64,000 nt of DNA from Phragmites australis (lineage: Eukaryota; Streptophyta; Magnoliopsida; Poales; Poaceae), in NCBI RefSeq assembly GCF_958298935.1, contig NC_084922.1, forward strand, positions 9,798,501 to 9,862,500, in the 5' to 3' direction. This document shows positions 36,120 through 47,390 of the stretch, piece after piece (within the stretch, counting starts at the first letter, position 1; each line of letters begins with the position of its first letter). The notes beneath the pieces were generated by a model. That model was given only the letters and a program-made list of their open reading frames with translations, had not been told where the DNA came from and did no database searches. Both the position numbers and the translations under genes were made by a program.

Positions 36120-36353
36120 TGTTAGAGATAGAGTTGGTTTTATCATTTGAATAAGGTTCGGCTATAGGTGTTAGAAATAGAAAACGATATGTATTGTAGA
36201 TAAACCAGAAGTCGAACCTTTGGTGTTCATACATGATCAACTTGGTCATGATCTCCTCCAATAATCTTCCTACGGTTTGGCAGACTATAAATATATTACG
36301 TGGCATCGCACCAGAGGTAATAACACTTCCTAATAGGTTAGACAAGTTTTACA
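36120..36353 (+). repeat. Copia LTR shared by the two tandem units (234 bp)
   Basis: Acts as 3' LTR of the left element and is followed at once by TGGTATCAGAACC, a primer site, so it is also positioned as 5' LTR of the next unit. Confidence 0.85.
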
Positions 36354-37533
36354 TGGTATCAGAACCTCTCTTCTAATCAAGACTCCATCTGCACGTGTTT
36401 TCATCTGTTCTAGCCAAGCTTATATGCTTGCTAGATTTCTACCGTTGCAAAATGCAGAAGCTACTCTCTGGTGCCACCGATGAATGCTTCCAGTTTTGCA
36501 TGTAACATCGCCTGTTGCTATTACACGTAGTACTGCTTCCATAAACGCATCAACTCGGTTGACCTGTTGGTTCTTGCATCTATGTCAACGACTGATGCCG
36601 CATCTTAATATGTCTTCGGTACTAGCGCATCATCTTCTTTAGTTGGTGCTACTGGCTTGTCGATGCTCGGCCACCCTGATTTCGAGAAGTTGACCAAGAC
36701 AAACCATGCACTCTGGAAAGCGCAAGTTTTCCCGGCCATGAGAGGCGCCCAGCTCGAGCACCTCCTCGATGGCACGGCTGTTTGCTCCATTGATGCTTGT
36801 TGACGTCGTTGAAGGAGACGCAACAGTAAAGGGACCAAATCCTGCGTACTCACAGTGGATTGCCCTGGATCAACAGGTTCTGAGCTATTTGCTTTCTTCT
36901 TTATCATGTGAAGTTCTAACATAGGTGGTCACCATGAAGTCCTCAGCACAAGTTTGGAGGGCTATAGAGGACATGTTTTCCTCGCAAACATGTGTGTGAT
37001 TTGTGAACATGCACATAGTGCTGGCCACAACACAAAAAGGTAATATGTTAATTGCATAATACATCGGAAAGATGTGGGCACTTAGGTATGAGATAGCCAT
37101 AGTCGAACGCCCATTAGATGAAGATGAGATGATCTTGTACATCCTCATTGGCATCGATGTTGATTACAATCCAATCGTGTTCGCTATTGTTCCACGAGTG
37201 GAACCAATGTCAGTCAATGAGTTGTATGCTCAACTTCTAAGTTTCAAAACTTGGATGGATATTCTTCAAGGTTATCAGTCATGTGTCAATATTGCATCTT
37301 ATGGTGGTTAAGTGCTACTGGCTTGCTGATGCTCGATCACCCTGATTCTGAGAAGTTGACCAAGATGAACCACGCACTTTGGAAAGCACAAGTTCTCCTG
37401 GCCATATATAAGAGGCACCCAACTCGAGCATCTCCTGGATGGCACGGCTGTTTGTGCCATCGATGCTTGTTGACGTCATTGAAGCATACTCGACAATAAA
37501 GGCACCAAATCCTGCGTACTCACGGTGGATTGT
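36354..37533 (+). mobile_element. Second copia unit: leader, gag and start of a duplicated gag
   Basis: 36354-36640 repeats the leader of the first element at roughly 80 percent identity by eye. 36645-37311 is gag through I-A-S-Y/R-G-G. At 37312 the sequence jumps back to gag position 36645 (GCTACTGGCTTG), starting a second gag copy that is cut at 37533 by the gypsy element and resumes at 52027. Many stops; not coding. Confidence 0.8.
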
Positions 37534-37752
37534 TGTCGGTGTATCAGGAACCGGGGGTCCCTGAGTCCCGAGACCAGGCCAGCCGTCCGCCACGTGTCAC
37601 CATCCCGCAAGGTCCCTCCTGCAGGATGAGGAAAATCTAAGTTCCTGGAGAAGGTGCTCGGGGCCACAGCCTCTGGTCCCCGAGCACCCCAGTTCCCCGA
37701 TGACCCGCAGAGTCCGAGTACCATAGTCCCCCGATGGGCCGAAGAGCCAAGA

Positions 37753-38110
37753 GCTCGGGAGAGAGTGCTCGGGGCTGCACGTGGCAGCTCCCGAGCACTC
37801 GGTTCCCCGAGGGTTCTACAGAAGTGCTCGGGAGAGAGTGCTCGGGGCTGCACGTGGCAGCTCCCGAGCACTCGGTTCCCCGAGGGTTCTACAGAAGTGC
37901 TCGGGAGAGAGTGCTCGGGACAGCACGTGGCAGCCCCCGAGCACTCGGTTCCCCGAAGGTTCTACAGAAGGGCTCGGGAGAGAGTGCTCGGGGCTGCACA
38001 TGGTAGCCCCCGAGCACTCGGTTTCCCGAAGGTTCTACAGAAGGGCTCGGGAGAGAGTGCTTGGGGCTGCACGTGGCAGCCCCCGAGCACTCGGTTCCCC
38101 GAAGGTTCGC
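37753..38110 (+). repeat. 73-bp minisatellite in the 5' LTR, five copies
   Basis: Units start GCTCGGGAGAGAGTGCTCGG at 37753, 37826, 37899, 37972 and 38045; the last is incomplete at its end. Each carries two inverted GTGCTCGG/CCGAGCAC cores, so each unit can fold into a hairpin. It lies about 500 bp upstream of the TATA box, in U3. Confidence 0.92.
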
Positions 38111-38599
38111 GCGAGAACACCCGATGCCCCGACGACCCCGAAGGGCCCGTCGACAAGGTGTCAACCAGTCAAAGGTCCGAGGCCGCATTTAATGGGCATG
38201 CACGGCTTGATATCCTGACATTTCCAACTGCTCCCGCCGCAGTGTCAGTCCCTGCCATGCTTTGGCAGGGGGGCGTGGGTCCATTAATTGCACAGGTCCC
38301 GTCCCGTATCATCCGGGGTGTCTCGGGATAACGTCGCCAGGATCAACGCGTTCCGCCTGCCACCCTGCCCTGACAGAAGAACAAGACAGGGTGGGCGCAC
38401 CGGGTGCCCCTGTGGCCGCCCGGTGGGCCCTCTCAACGACGACAGGACGCCCACAGTGACGGGTGGTCGGATGCGCGTCGCGTTTTTCCACCGCCCCTGT
38501 CACTTCGCCCAGAGGGAATGATGATGCCTTTCTCAGCTGTGGCGTCTTGAAACTTGAGCCCCCTCTTTCCCATTTGGGGTATGTCGTGGCCGGCGAGCG

Positions 38600-38608
38600 T
38601 ATAAAAGG
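38600..38608 (+). promoter_or_regulatory. TATA box of the gypsy 5' LTR
   Basis: TATAAAAGG in a GC-rich context, about 460 bp before the LTR end. The equivalent place in the 3' LTR (about 51562) reads TGTAAAAGG. Confidence 0.65.
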
Positions 38609-39066
38609 AAGGGATGGATAACACAGGAAGGAAGAATCGGATCAGCAAGGCAGAAGCACGACAGAGATACACGAGAAAACATCCGAAGACAGATTGAGAC
38701 GATCAAAGGCATCATCCGAAGAACACCGCAAGCAAACTTGAGCAGAGCTAGAGCAAGGGAGCCTCAAGCTCTCTGTTAGACAATATATTCTTGTAACCAG
38801 ATATATCCTTGAGGGATTCCCTTCGAGGAAGGATATTACGTCCATACAGGAGTAGGGTATTACGCCCCCGTGCGGCCCGAACCTGTCTAAACTCCGGTGC
38901 ATTTATTTCTCTTTGCACTAGGTCGACCATCCCCCACCACCGGCCGTTGCATTTATTTCCACTTCCATTTATTTCTCCGACGAACTCATTCAGGATCATC
39001 CCCCTGCCGAATCTCTAAAAAGGGGTCTCTCGGGATCCCTGCGATAGGAGTTCATCCTCCGACAGC

Positions 39067-39084
39067 TGGCGCGCCAGGTAGGGG
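39067..39084 (+). promoter_or_regulatory. Gypsy primer-binding region
   Basis: TGGCGCGCCAGGTAGGGG begins two bases after the LTR. The position fits a tRNA primer site; I do not assign the tRNA. Confidence 0.6.
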
Positions 39085-39129
39085 GGAACATCCTTGAATC
39101 TGTTCGTTTGTTTTCTTCCACAGAAAAAG

Positions 39130-40557
39130 ATGGCCGGTGGGCACCGTCTCCAGCGTTCCGGCTCCACTTCCAGTGACGGAGTACTGCCCGACGCCCAGGA
39201 GGCTCCAGTCGCTGCTGCGTTCCAGCAGCAGGCACTATCTGCGCACGCGGTTTTCCCCTCCCAAGGGGACCAAGGCGCCGGGCCCAGCAGGGCCGCCGCC
39301 GCTGCCACTGATGCACCCTCCGACCCCCAACAGGTGGTCGGAACCCCGGCCGCCAGGTCCGCCTCTGGACAGCGCCGGGCGCCACTTCGGCGTAGACTCG
39401 CCTTTGGTGAGGCCAGCCCGGGAAGCGCGCTACTTGCGGCGCACGCTCTCCTCAGGCACCCGCCAGTCCAGGCAACGCCGAATATGCCGGAAGGCCGGTG
39501 GATCCAAGACGTCGTCGCCTTAGTCGGCACCGCTCGCCGCCAGGTGCTGGCCGGGAGTTCTTGCGCCACCACCCAGCGCGGCGCTGCCAGAACCGGCTCT
39601 TCAACGGGCAACGTTCGCACGGGCCAGGGGGGCTCCAGGCGGAGCGTCGCCCCCCTGGCCGGGTCCGAAGCCCGGGACCTCCGCTTGCGTGTCAACGAGC
39701 GGAGGGGCCACGAGGATGCCCGCATCACTCTTGAGCGCCAGTGGGAAACCCGGCAGGAGGCCGATGCAGGGGATCAGGCTTCCTCTTTCCCGGCCCATGA
39801 TCACCGGGAATCCCCGGCTCGCCGGCCTTCGCCACCAAGGGCTCCCGCCCGCGCCGCGGGGTACAGCACCGGCTGCCGTGCCTTTACTACTGACCTCCGT
39901 CGGGTCAAGTGGCCCTCCAAGTTCCGCCCTGAGCTGCCGGAGAAGTACGACGGGTCCATCGACCCCGTCGAGTTCCTCCAGATCTACACTACAGCCGTTC
40001 AAGTGGCCGGGGGCAGCGAAAAGTTGATGGCAAATTATTTTCATGTTGCCTTGAGGGGCTCTGCCCGTTCCTGGCTTATGAACTTACCCCCAGGGTCTAT
40101 TAGCTCCAGGGATGACCTCTGCCACCAGTTTGTGGCCAACTTTCAGGGCACATTCACGCGCCCCGGATTGGAGTGCGACCTCCACGCCGTCAAGCAACAG
40201 GAGCGGGAGACGCTGGGCGCTTTATTCAGCGCTTCAGCCAGGTCCGCAACACCATCCCGCGGGTGGCCCCCCACGCTGTTATCGTCGCTTTCCGGTAGGG
40301 CGTCCGTGACGAGCGGATGCTCGAAAAGCTAGGTACACACGAGATCGAGACCACTGCGGAGCTCTTCGCACTGGCCGATAAGTGTGCCAACGCTGCGGAG
40401 GCCAGGGCGTGGCATGCTCCCCGCCCCACCGCCGACCAGCCAAGTTCTTCCCGTTCCGACAAGCGGGAAAAGAAAAAGAGAAGGAAGCGCGAGGCCGCTC
40501 CTGTCGAGCCGGCCCAGGGCCCCGCCCATAGGCCGGCCCAAGAGTCTGACCGCCGGT
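39130..40557 (+). pseudogene. Gypsy gag remnant
   Basis: Begins M-A-G-G-H. The first 260 residues are low-complexity; then K-W-P-S-K-F-R-P-E-L-P-E-K-Y-D-G, F-L-Q-I-Y and A-R-S-W-L-M-N-L-P-P-G-S-I are the Retrotrans_gag domain. Near 40215 the frame shifts; the continuation has a TAG near 40299 in place of a likely CAG, then E-T-T-A-E-L-F-A-L-A-D-K-C-A, and ends in a Lys-rich stretch at a TAA (40557-40559). Confidence 0.85.
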
Positions 40558-40559
40558 AA

Positions 40560-41672
40560 GAGCGCCGGGCGGCCGCCGACAGACGGCCCACGCCCGCAAG
40601 GGCCCCTGCCAGGGCCCCGGCGCCCGCAAGGGCCCCGGCACCAGCTAGGGCACCGGCTCCAGCAAGAGCCCCGGCCCCCCGGCCGGACTCCTGCTCCAGC
40701 GAGGGTCCCCGCTCCCGCGGGGCCCGAGCCAGGCAAATGGTGCCCCATACACCAGACCAGATGGCACGATCTCACGGAGTGTCATACGGTCAAAAGCCTC
40801 ATCGAGCAGCGCCAGAGGGAGCGCGATGAGTCCTGCGGGGCAGACGACGCTGAGGCCGCCCCCGACAACGCCGAGCTCGGCTTTCAGGAACCCGAGCATG
40901 CCGTCACCTTCATCGACGGAGGCGCCTACACGCCTTCCTCGCGCCGTGGCATCAAGGTCATGCGGCGCGAGGTGTGCTTGGCAACCCCGAGCGAGGAGGC
41001 CGCCAGGCCCCTGAGGTGGTCGGACGCCCCGATCACGTTCAGCATGGCCGATCACCCGGCGAGTACTATAGCCGTGGGGCGACTACCCCTAGTGGTGTCC
41101 CCCACCGTCTGCAATGTCCAGGTCCGCAGAGTGCTGATCGACGGTGGTGCAGGCCTCAACCTCCTCTCCAAGGAGGCTTTTGAGAAGCTACACGTGTCCT
41201 CCAGGCGCCTAAGGCCGTCGCTCCCCTTCTGCGGAGTGACCCCCGGGCACTCCCTGCCCCTCGGGCAGGTCGAGCTACCCGTGACCTTTGGGAGTCGGGA
41301 TAACTTCCGCACGGAGAGCGTCCTCTTCGATGTCGCGGAGCTCCCCTCCCCTACAACGCCATCCTCGGGCGTCCGACGCTCGCCAAGTTCATGATGGCCG
41401 TGCATTACGCATATCTCACGATTAAGATGCCGGGCCCAGCGGGCCCCATCTCCGTGATCGCCGACTCCGGCGGCACCATCTCCTGCACCGAGCAGTCATA
41501 CATGGCTTTGGTTTCAGCGCAGGCCGAGGTCGAAGGCGGCACAGGGGGCCCGGGACCCTCTTCATCCAAACCCCGACTCGCTGCCGACGCCTCTGTTCCG
41601 ACGAAGGAGGTCGTGGTGGGCGAAGGCGCTACCCAGGTCGTCCGGATCGGCGGTGACATGGGCAGCAAATAG
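40560..41672 (+). pseudogene. Gypsy nucleocapsid-linker and aspartic protease remnant
   Basis: A Pro/Ala/Arg-rich repeat-like stretch (40577-40720) is followed by W-C-P-I-H-x-T-x-x-H-D-L-T-E-C, a zinc-knuckle-like motif, and then V-L-I-D-G-G-A-G-L-N-L-L, the retropepsin-type active site of this lineage. A frameshift lies near 41350. The frame then reads H-Y-A-Y-L-T-I-K-M-P-G and ends at TAG 41670-41672, where the polyprotein should continue. Confidence 0.8.
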
Positions 41673-42743
41673 GAAAGCGCGCTCGTCGCCTTCCTCCAGG
41701 CTAACGCAAATGTGTCTGCCTGGCAACCGTCCGACATGCCCGGGATCCCTAGGGAGGTGATCGAGCATCACTTGGCGGTGCGTCCGGACGCCCGCCCGGT
41801 GAAGCAGAAGGTCCGGCGGCAGGCGCCTGAGCGCCAGGAGTTTATCCGGGAGCAAGTCAGCAAGCTCCTTGATGCCGGATTTATCCGAGAGGTCCTCCAC
41901 CCCGACTGGCTGGTAAATCCAGTCATCGTCCTGAAGGCCAACGGCAAGCTCCGCATGTGCGTGGACTACACCGACCTAAATAAGGCTTGCCCTAAAGATC
42001 CCTTTCCCTTACCTCGCATTGATCAAATTGTAGATGCAACTGCGGGATGCGATCTTTTATGCTTTTTAGATACCAACTCTGGGTATCACCAGATCCGCAT
42101 GGCTGTAGGGGACGAGGAAAAAACTGCTTTTACCACTCCGGTGGGGACTTACTGCTATATGTCAATGCCTTTTGGTTTGCGCAACGTTGGATCCTCTTTC
42201 CAGCGCGCCATTCGCATTACCCTTGATTCACAGGTTGGCCGCAACATCGAGGCTTACATCGACGATCTCGTGGTCAAAACCCGAGACCGCGCCACCCTGC
42301 TCGAGGACCTTGCCGAGACTTTCAACAGTCTCCGCACTACCCGCCTCAAGCTCAACCCCGAGTAGTGCGTCTTCGGGGTGCCGGCGGGCAAGCTCCTCGG
42401 TTTCTTGGTTTCTGGCTGAGGAATCGAGGCCAATCCAGAGAAGATCCGGACCATCGAGCAGATGCGACCCCCGGCTCAACTCAAAGATGTCCAGCGTCTC
42501 GTCGGCTGCATGGCGGCCCTCGGGCGCTTCATCTCCAAGCTCGGGGAACGAGGGCTCCCCCTCTTCAAGCTTCTGAAGAAGACCGGTCGTTTCGACTGGA
42601 CGCCGGAGGCTGAGCAGGCCTTCCGTGATCTGAAGAAGTACCTTAACTCGCCACCCGTGCTGGTGGCTCCCTCCGAAGGTGAGCCCCTGCTGCTCTACGT
42701 TTCGGCCACTCCTCAGGTCGTGAGCATGGTGCTGGTGGTGTAG
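41673..42743 (+). pseudogene. Gypsy reverse transcriptase remnant
   Basis: Nearly complete RT: W-Q-P-S-D-M-P-G-I-P, A-G-F-I-R-E, K-L-R-M-C-V-D-Y-T-D-L-N, F-L-D-T-N-S-G-Y-H-Q-I and Y-I-D-D (about 42253-42264, the active site), then the connection segment M-R-P-P-A-Q-L-K-D-V-Q-R-L-V-G. Interrupted by TAG at 42363-42365, TGA at 42418-42420 and TAG at 42741-42743. The last stands at the usual V-V-E-R-E/D position, so it is probably a GAG to TAG change. Confidence 0.88.
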
Positions 42744-43931
42744 CGCGACGAGTGTATTAGGCCAAGTGCTGGGTCCCAGCTCCCAGTGGCCCCCGAGCAC
42801 TCACCCGTCCTCGCGGCTCCCCCTGAGCGAGGGGTCGAGCCCGAGCACACTGCTCCTCCCGATCAGGGAGCCGAGCCCGAGTACCCGGCCAGCCCCGACC
42901 ATGCCGCCGAGCCTGGGGGCTGCAGCAGCCCCCCGGGTAGAGCCACTGTCCGGGCCCGCCGGGTACAGCGACCGGTGTACTTCGTCAGTGAAGTCCTCCG
43001 GGAGGCCAAAACAAGGTATCCCCAGGCTCAGAAGCTGCTCTACGCCGTGCTCATCGCTTCCCGGAAGCTGCGCCACTACTTCCAAGCGCACAAGGTCTCG
43101 GTGGTTACCACGTATCCACTGGGACCCATTCTCCGGAACCGGGAAGGCACCGGGCTTGTTGTCAAGTGGGCAGTGGAGCTGGCGGAATTCGACCTGCACT
43201 TTGTCAGTCGCCAGGCGATCAAAAGCCAGGCGCTCTCCGACTTCGTGGCAGAATGGACACCCGTCCCCAATATCGTCCCAGAAGAGATCTCTGCCTATCC
43301 CGGGCACGACGCGCCCGGGTACTGGGTAATGCACTTCGACGGCTCCCTCTCGCTGAAAGGCGCAGGGGCCGGAGTGGTTCTCACCTCCCCAACTAGTGAA
43401 GAGCTCCGGTACGTCGTACAGTTGCAGTTCTGCGTGTCCAACAACATGGCGGAATATGAAGGTCTCATCGCCGGCCTTCGGGCTGCGGTGGGGCTCGGGA
43501 TTCGTCGCCTCCTGGTCAAAGGGGACTCCCAACTGGTGGTCAACCAGGTATCCAAGGAGTACCAGTGCTCGAATCCTCAAATGGTGGCGTACGTGGCAGC
43601 GGTCAGGAAGTTGGAGAGGCGTTTCGATGGCCTGGAGTTGCGGCACATCCCTCGCCGCGACAACGCTCTGGCCGACGAGCTCTCCCGCCTGGCCTCCTCC
43701 CGTGCGCGCGTCCCTGCCGGAGTCTTTGAAGAAAGACTCGCACGGCCTTCCGTCCTGCCTGCCGAACAGGACGAAGGGGAAACCTCGAACTCAATTCAGG
43801 AGACCCCGGTGGTGCCCTCAGTGGGAAGCCCCGTCAGGGTGCCGCCGTCCGGCGAGTGCGCTGCAATCGCCGAATGTTCTCAAGATGCCTCGTGGATATC
43901 TGACATCCGAGGGTACTTGAAGGAAAAGTAA
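42744..43931 (+). pseudogene. Gypsy RNase H plus second (archaeal-type) RNase H
   Basis: First part: P-V-Y-F-V-S-E-V-L, then [11 protein letters not shown] and R-H-Y-F-Q-A-H, the C-terminal half of the usual RNase H. Second part (about 43325-43690): [27 protein letters not shown] and R-x-D-N-x-x-A-D-E-L, with the D, E, D, D pattern of an active aRNase H. The aRNase H is diagnostic of Tat elements. This frame is open over its whole length and stops at 43929-43931. A Pro/Glu-rich insertion (42786-42950) replaces part of the first RNase H. Confidence 0.87.
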
Positions 43932-45119
43932 CTTCCCGGGGATGAGGCGTCTGCCGAAAGAGTTGCTCGGCAGTCCAGACGCTATGCCATAGTAGATGGG
44001 GATCTCTACCGACGTAGCGCAGGAGGTGTCCTCCTGAGATGCATCTCCCGGGCAGAAGGCGGCGATCTTCTCGCTGAGATCCACGAGGGCGAGTGCGGTG
44101 GCCATTCATTGTTCCGCACGCTGGTCGAGAAGGCCTTCCGGCAAGGTTTCTACTGGCCTACAGCTCTCCAGGATGCTTCCGAGCTGGTTCGGCGCTGCAG
44201 GGCGTGCCAGTTCCACGCAAAGCAGATTCACCAGCCAGCTCAGGCTCTTCATACCATCCCCTGTCATGGCCTTTCGTGGTCTGGGGGTTGGATATTTTGG
44301 GTCCATTCCCCCGAGCAATCGGGGGCTATGCGTACCTATACGTCGCCATCGATAAGTTCACCAAGTGGCCGGAGGCGGTCCCAGTCCTCAAGGTGACCAA
44401 AAACACGGCGCTCCAGTTTATCCGCGGCATGACCAGTCGCTTTGGCGTCCCGAACCGGATCATCACCGACAACGGCACCCAGTTCACGAGTGCCCTGTTC
44501 GGGGACTACTGCGAAGACCTCGGCATCAAGCTCTGCTTCGCCTCCGTCGCTCATCCTCGGAGTAATGGGCAAGTCGAGCGCGCCAACGCGGAGATACTGA
44601 AGGGCCTCAAAACCCGGACCTATAACGTGCGCGCCAAGCACGGGAAGGGATGGGTGGATGAGCTGCCCGCCGTACTGTGGGCTAATCGGACTACGCCAAG
44701 CCGCGCCACCGGGGAGACTTCGTTCTTCCTCGTCTACGGCGGTCCTCCCCTCCGAGCTGACTTTAGGCTCCCCTCGGGTGCATGCATATTCTGAGGGTGA
44801 GCAGGAGCAACAAAGGCGCGACGATGTTGACTACCTAGAAGAGCACCGACGGCGTGCCGCCGTCCGGGCGGCTCGGTACCAGCAGAGTTTGCGGCGATAT
44901 CATCTGCGCCATGTCCGGGCCTGATCTCTCGGGGTGGGGGACCTAGTTCTCCGACGCGTCCAGTCGCGCGAAGGAAAGAATAAGCTGTCCCCCATGTGGG
45001 AAGGTCCCTTCACCGTGATCGGGGTCCCGCGAGAAGGTTCTTTCAGGTTGGCGGCAGAGGATGGGCAGCCGCTCCCGAACCCGTGGAACATCGAGCACCT
45101 GCATAGGTTCTACCCGTAG
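43932..45119 (+). pseudogene. Gypsy integrase remnant
   Basis: Zinc-binding H-x-x-x-H and C-x-x-C parts (H-E-G-E-C-G-G-H; C-R-A-C) are followed by W-G-L-D-I-L-G-P-F-P, I-I-T-D-N-G-T-Q-F and N-G-Q-V-E-R-A-N, giving the D, D, E catalytic triad. Frame changes occur near 44270 and 44790, and stops at 43929 and 44920. The C-terminal part (44934-45119) has G-D-L-V-L-R-R-V and L-S-P-M-W-E-G-P-F, ending at TAG. No chromodomain seen. Confidence 0.87.
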
Positions 45120-46794
45120 ACAGCTGGCGTGTCGCGGCTCAGGTCAACCAGGCCGGGGGCTTCCCTCCACCCAAGTTGACCGGGGGCTACCACCCATTGG
45201 GTAAGTCACCGTCGCCCAACCTTGTAAAATTTGTAAAATCAATATCTCAATATTCAGTCGTATGTCAAAATTGTTTTTCTGGATTCCGTATGTTTAATCT
45301 GTCTGGTGAGATGCTCGATTGTGCGAGAAAAAGTTTGCTCTCTCATTTTCCCCGCTGATAAAAGAATCCCAATCGGTATGCATGCGGGCAGTTGCCGCTG
45401 ACTTACGTCCGACATGGTAGGCTGTGGTGTTCGGTGTCGTGGCAGACTCCCGGGCACTACCGAGTTCCGGGGTGCTCTGGGTAATCCTATCGCTCGAGCT
45501 GCTCGAGTAGTCCGGAGCCCAGGCCCCCGGGACGAGCTGTCGGTGCTCGGTCTGGTCTGTCATACCCGGGCGCCACCGAACCATAGGACCTCTGGGTTAT
45601 GCCTCTGTCTGCTCTCGTTCGCCGTTTGGGTATTCGAGAGGTCTCGGATCGAAAACGAGAGCAGTCTATAACAAGTACCGCACTAACAGAGCGCACCAAG
45701 CAAAGAAATTCGCCATTCTCTCTTAAGTCACAGGTCGACAATCAAGAGCAGCTCGACCGCGAGGGTTTCGATGCCCAGGTCGCTGGTCGGCCCCAAGGGT
45801 CCTCGGGTGGTCCTACCACTTAGGCATGAGTGGTCGAGATCACCCGATCCCGGGATCCTCGCGTACCCCAGGACGCTCGGGCGCTCCGGCTGAAGGAACC
45901 AAGTCCCCGGGCACCCCGAGCTCGGAAGCACACGCCCCTCCTGGATCGGTTGGCCGGAAGGCCGACAGCTGTCCGGTGAGTGGTTAAATTCAGACAAATT
46001 TGCGTTCAATAATATTATGTTCCCGAGTCATCCTCGGGGGTTCTCGCATTTTAATCTGCTCGGCGAGATGATCTCCTCGTGCACAAAACCCTACCGTGTG
46101 TCTACTTTTTCCTGGAACGACAGAGCGGTTTGTAGAAAGGTGTACCGCGCGTACGGTAATGTCCGACCGAAGCCCTTCGTGGTGGTCGTGGTGTTCGGTC
46201 CGCTTTTAAGGACCCCAAGCACTACCGAGTCCTTGGGTGCCCTGGGTAATCCTATCGCTCGAGCTGCTCGAGTAGTCCGGAGCCCAGGCCTCAGGGGCGG
46301 GCTGTCAGTGCTCGGTTCGGTCCATCTTAAGCCCGGGCACCACCGGACCACAGGGACTCTTGGTCACATTTCCGCCTGTGCGCATCTCCGGTCTACTAAC
46401 TGAGTGGTCATGAGGTGAAAAAGTATTCACCGGTCATGGCGTGTTCCGTGCTGGATCGATCCATCTCCCGAGCAAGGAAGTTCGTGTCTTTGTCTTTTGA
46501 CTTAGACAATGCGGACTCGCGAGGGATCGGGGGCTGAACGCGCCAAGAACAATGATCGGGACAACTTCGTGCTCGGGGATGGAAAGGTCGGGAACGGTCC
46601 GACTGAGTACTCCCCGGGGCTTCAAGGCAAAACATCAGAAGGAACACTAAGTACTCAAGAACACTGGAGTTGCGACCCCAAAGAAGAGCTGCCAATATAT
46701 TCACAAGGCAAATACAAGCATTTCTGAGGGATCACTCCCATATTTACATCCGTCCAAGACAACAACAAAAGAAAAAGAAACGACTACAAAAAGC
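45120..46794. other. Non-coding spacer of the gypsy element with repeated block
   Basis: No gene. Two diverged blocks about 755 bp apart (around 45290-45610 and 46055-46400) share a core starting CTGGGTAATCCTATCGCTCG (45477 and 46232) and similar ends. Such spacers between pol and the extra gene are usual in large Tat elements. Confidence 0.7.
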
Positions 46795-47390
46795 CTAGTC
46801 GGCGGCAGAGGCGGTGTCCGAGTCATCTGGGTCATCCCCGGGGGCTGGCGGCGGCGGCACTTCCCGCCTAAAGCCGGCCGCCACTTCGGCAGCGGTACTC
46901 CGAACCGCTTCCCGGGCAGCCTCTCCCTCGGCTTCAACCACTCCTTCCCGCGCCGGCTCCAGCGGGAAGTTCGGGTCTCTACTTCGGTAGCAGGCCAGAA
47001 CGTGCTCGGCCACTGCGTGGGCCAAACCGTGTCCTTCCCGGGCGGCGAGTTCCTGGATGGCCCAGGGCAGGGCCTCAAGGCACTCGCAGACCTGCTGAAG
47101 CCCTAGGACTTGTCGTGCGGGGCTGTCACTCTTCTTGTCTTCGACGAGTCATCCAAGACCGCCCTTCTCCACGGCCCGCCGCATCCGCCGGAGTATGTCC
47201 TCCAACATTTGCTGCAGGTTGACCCGCGAGACGAATGCGGTCTCGAGCTTCTCCTTCGCAGCCCGCAGCTGCGCCTAGAGTCCCTGGCCCCCGGTCGGGC
47301 CAGAAGAACCGCCGTCGGTTGCGGCGCTGGCAGCTTGCTTGGTCCGCGCCACCAGCTCGGACAAGGCGCGCTCACGGGCATTTAGCTCTG
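46795..47390 (-). pseudogene. Broken C-terminal extension of the antisense gene
   Basis: Past the stop at 47382, another - strand frame continues the protein: A-R-E-R-A-L-S-E-L-V, K-E-K-L-E-T-A-F-V-S-R-V-N-L-Q-Q-M-L, then A-H-A-V-A-E-H-V-L-A-C-Y, ending acidic D-D-P-D-D-S-D-T-A-S-A-A-D at 46795. One frameshift near 47400 and two in-frame stops (near 47280 and 47145) separate it from the open part. I infer it was the original C-terminus. Confidence 0.6.

Larger units (their letters stand above)
31394..36353 (+). mobile_element. Degenerate Ty1/copia LTR retrotransposon (first unit of a tandem pair)
   Basis: Two LTRs, both starting TGTTAGAGAT and ending GTTTTACA, enclose gag, protease, integrase, reverse transcriptase and RNase H remnants in copia order. 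The first LTR is followed directly by TGGTATCAGAA, the primer site for initiator tRNA-Met; the second is preceded by the purine tract GAGGAGGAA. Every coding module has stops or frameshifts. No target duplication can be read, because internal sequence of another copy follows the second LTR directly. Confidence 0.9.
37534..39064 (+). repeat. Gypsy 5' LTR (1531 bp)
   Basis: Contains five 73-bp tandem units (37753-38110), then a promoter core TATAAAAGG at 38600-38608. The 3' LTR has three units and is 147 bp shorter, which the two missing units explain. Confidence 0.92.

Noticed and set aside
37654..38331. Frames of up to 225 codons in the 5' LTR, repeated at 50842-51293
   Set aside because: Produced by the 73-bp minisatellite (73 is not a multiple of three, so three frames alternate); LTR is non-coding.
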